Below are positions 61,986 to 64,000 of a stretch of DNA of 64,000 nt, piece by piece. Made by a program: the position numbers and the translations under genes. Numbering within the stretch: position 1 is the stretch's first letter; every line of letters begins with the position of its first letter. The notes beneath the pieces were generated by a model. That model was not told the DNA's origin, did not search any database, and saw only the letters and a program-made list of their open reading frames with translations. Source of the stretch: Marinimicrobium koreense (GTDB lineage: Bacteria; Pseudomonadota; Gammaproteobacteria; Pseudomonadales; Cellvibrionaceae); contig NZ_RJUK01000001.1 of the NCBI RefSeq assembly GCF_003762925.1, positions 744,001 to 808,000 on the forward strand, written 5' to 3'.

Positions 61986-62498
61986 ATGACCGACACACCC
62001 AGTGACAATCTGGATTTTCGCAAGCCCACCGCTGAGGTCGGCTACCTCCTGAATCAGCTGGTGGCTGCCAGCCCGCCCCTTGACCCCAATTCCATTTACT
62101 GCAATCTGCTCCAGTGCTCTCACTTCGCCGATACCGCCGTGGCCGTATTCGATGGCGAGCAACTGGTCGGTTTCGTGTCCGGTTACGTAGAACCCAACAA
62201 ACCGGACACACTGTTTGTCTGGCAGGTGGTGATTGCCGAGGCTGCGCGCGGTAAAGGTCTGGCCAAACGGATGCTCAAACATCTGCTGGGCCGTGAAGCC
62301 TGCGCGGAGGTGCGCTACATCGAAACCACGATCACTCCGGACAACGAGGCGTCTTGGGCGCTGTTCCGCAGCCTGGCCCGGGACCTGGATACTGAGCTGA
62401 ACAGCGAAGTGTTTTTTGAGCGCAACACCCACTTCGGTGGTGAGCACGATGATGAACACCTGCTGGTCATCGGACCGTTCCAGACCAGTCGTCACTGA
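61986..62498 (+). CDS. ectA: Diaminobutyrate acetyltransferase
   Basis: 170 residues from ATG 61986 with AAGGAG upstream. The GNAT fold is clear: FRKPTAEVG, PLDPNSIYCNLL, FVSGYVEP, DTLFVWQVVIAEAARGKGLAKR as the acetyl-CoA loop, and IETTITPDNEAS. It acetylates L-2,4-diaminobutyrate, the second step of ectoine synthesis. The next gene is ask, with no ectB or ectC between. Confidence 0.92.
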   Translation: MTDTPSDNLDFRKPTAEVGYLLNQLVAASPPLDPNSIYCNLLQCSHFADTAVAVFDGEQLVGFVSGYVEPNKPDTLFVWQVVIAEAARGKGLAKRMLKHLLGREACAEVRYIETTITPDNEASWALFRSLARDLDTELNSEVFFERNTHFGGEHDDEHLLVIGPFQTSRH

Positions 62499-62640
62499 TT
62501 GGTCGGACACGGTCCGATAGAAACTGACACCGGCCGACCTGTCGGCCATAAGGTGCCTCGAGATGAGTAGAGGTATCGAACAGGCGGGTTAGCGGGGCGG
62601 CACCCCGGTAATCGGCACAATGCTTCAGAATGGAGGACTT

Positions 62641-64000
62641 ATGTCACACACAGTCGAAAAAATCGGCGGCACGTCAATGAGTGAGTACGATGCCGTACGC
62701 GACAATGTGGTTATGAAAAACGGGAAAGACGAGGACCTCTACCATCGGATTTTTGTGGTCTCCGCCTACGGCGGCCTGACCGACCTGCTGTTGGAGAACA
62801 AGAAAAACGGCCAGCCCGGCGTCTATGGCCTGTTTGCCAGCACCAATGACGATGACCCCTGGATGGAAGCCTTTGACAAGGTGCGCAAGCGCGTGCTGGA
62901 ACTGAACAAGCAGTATTTTGGCGATACCGACCTTCGCAAAGAAGCTGATGCCTATATCAAGGAACGCCTGGACGATGCAGAACGCTGCCTGACCGATCTG
63001 CAGCGCCTGTGTCAGCACGGCCACTTTGAACTGGACGCGCACCTGTTCACCGTGCGTGAAATGTTGGCCAGTATTGGCGAAGCCCACAGTGCCTGGAATA
63101 TGGCCAAATTGCTCCAGCGTGATGGCGTCAACGCCCGGTTTGTCGATCTCTCCGGCTGGAAAGCGGATGGTGCACTGGCGCTGGATGACATGATCAAACA
63201 GTCCTTTGCGGGCATCGATTTTGCCAAAGAGCTGCCCATTGTCACGGGCTACACTCACTGTAAAGAAGGCCTGATGGCCAGCTTTGACCGTGGCTACAGC
63301 GAGATGACGTTCAGCCGTATCGCGGTGCTGACCGGTGCCCATGAGGCGATCATCCATAAGGAATTCCACCTGAGCAGTGCCGATCCGCGCCTTGTAGGTG
63401 CGGATAAAGTGGTTCCCATCGGTCGTACCAACTACGATGTGGCCGATCAGCTCGCGAATTTGGGGATGGAGGCCATTCACCCCCGCGCCGCCAAGGGCCT
63501 GCGCCAGAACGGCATCGCACTGCGGGTGAAAAACACCTTCGATCCGGATCACGACGGCACCCTGATCACCGGCGATTACGTCAGTGAAAAACCCTGTGCG
63601 GAAATCATTGCCGGTCGCAAAGGTGTGTACGCGATTGAGGTGTTCGACCAGGACATGATGGGCAATATCGAGAAGTATGATTCCGGTATTCTGCATCAGA
63701 TTTCGCGCTTCAAGGCGCATGTGGTCAGCAAGGACATCAACGCCAACACCATTGTCCATTACGTTGCCGGCAACCTGAAAACCGTCAACCGCATTCGCAA
63801 CATGCTGGAAGAGAAGTACCCGGATGCGGAAGTGGATGTGCGCAAAGTGGCCGTTGTGTCCGCCATCGGCAGTGATATGAAGGTGTCCGGTATGCTGGCC
63901 AAGTCGGCAACGGCACTGTCCAGCGCCAACATCAGTGTGCTGGCCATTCACCAGTCGATCCGTCAGGTGGATATGCAGTTTATCGTGGACGAGGACGACT
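62641..64000 (+). CDS. ask: Aspartate kinase, ectoine-cluster type (partial)
   Basis: The frame runs off the right edge after 453 codons. HTVEKIGGTSM opens it, VVSAYGGLTDLL follows, and TFSRIAVLTGAHEAIIHKE is the central substrate region. At the C-terminus an ACT region starts (VVSAIGSDMKVSGM). The family is the Ask_Ect group that follows ectABC and supplies aspartyl phosphate under osmotic stress. GGAGG lies at 62632-62636. The gap after ectA is only 142 bases. Confidence 0.85.
   Translation, partial: MSHTVEKIGGTSMSEYDAVRDNVVMKNGKDEDLYHRIFVVSAYGGLTDLLLENKKNGQPGVYGLFASTNDDDPWMEAFDKVRKRVLELNKQYFGDTDLRKEADAYIKERLDDAERCLTDLQRLCQHGHFELDAHLFTVREMLASIGEAHSAWNMAKLLQRDGVNARFVDLSGWKADGALALDDMIKQSFAGIDFAKELPIVTGYTHCKEGLMASFDRGYSEMTFSRIAVLTGAHEAIIHKEFHLSSADPRLVGADKVVPIGRTNYDVADQLANLGMEAIHPRAAKGLRQNGIALRVKNTFDPDHDGTLITGDYVSEKPCAEIIAGRKGVYAIEVFDQDMMGNIEKYDSGILHQISRFKAHVVSKDINANTIVHYVAGNLKTVNRIRNMLEEKYPDAEVDVRKVAVVSAIGSDMKVSGMLAKSATALSSANISVLAIHQSIRQVDMQFIVDEDD

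Overview
The window looks like chromosomal DNA of a halophilic, probably marine gammaproteobacterium. The evidence is a GacA-UvrC pair, rmf beside rlmKL, a tRNA-Cys/tRNA-Leu cluster next to pgsA, and an ectoine-type ectR/ectA/ask locus. Assignment to a Cellvibrionales- or Marinimicrobium-like lineage is only a guess from the general look of the genes. Most of the window is moderately GC-rich. Bases of roughly 1.8-11.5 kb are clearly AT-richer (hand count: 23/60 G+C at 7081-7140, against 34/60 at 18301-18360).

Positions 1-32.5 kb hold one long plus-strand surface-polysaccharide locus. It opens with dTDP-rhamnose genes (rmlB fragment, rmlD, rmlA). An AT-rich block follows (methyltransferase, glycosyltransferases, UDP-HexNAc dehydrogenase, two sulfotransferases, an alpha/beta hydrolase, a nucleotide-sugar epimerase), and then rmlC. 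A MarR-type EPS regulator comes next, then a GC-richer set: a coiled-coil protein, several large multidomain glycosyltransferases, two more sulfotransferase-like proteins, an aldolase / CMP-sugar synthetase / HAD trio, an asparagine-synthase-like protein, and an ABC-2 exporter pair. Four proteins carry nine copies of a roughly 38-residue module (FD..WY...PDV...G.NPL.HY..FG..EGR). The likely product is a sulfated, rhamnose- and uronate-containing polysaccharide exported by the ABC transporter. No Wzx or Wzy was recognised.

Positions 32.7-40.7 kb hold an O-antigen-like set: two GT2 genes, a WbpV-like reductase, a WbpL-like initiating transferase and a WbpM-like dehydratase. Three toxin-antitoxin modules are interspersed: a ParD with a truncated ParE, a complete CopG/ParE pair abutting it, and VapBC.

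Positions 41-64 kb are mostly housekeeping: rlmKL, rmf, tRNA-Val, a MntA-HepT toxin-antitoxin pair, an ABC exporter, pirin/azoR/LysR, fumC, a fructosamine kinase, uvrB, alkB, gacA, uvrC, tRNA-Cys, tRNA-Leu plus an interrupted tRNA-Leu copy, pgsA, and ectR/ectA/ask. In the last locus ectA is followed directly by ask, with no ectB or ectC between them.

Nearly every gap outside the polysaccharide block carries a dispersed REP-like palindrome with GGCGGAT/ATCCGCC arms. Inside the 0.2-32.6 kb block none was seen.
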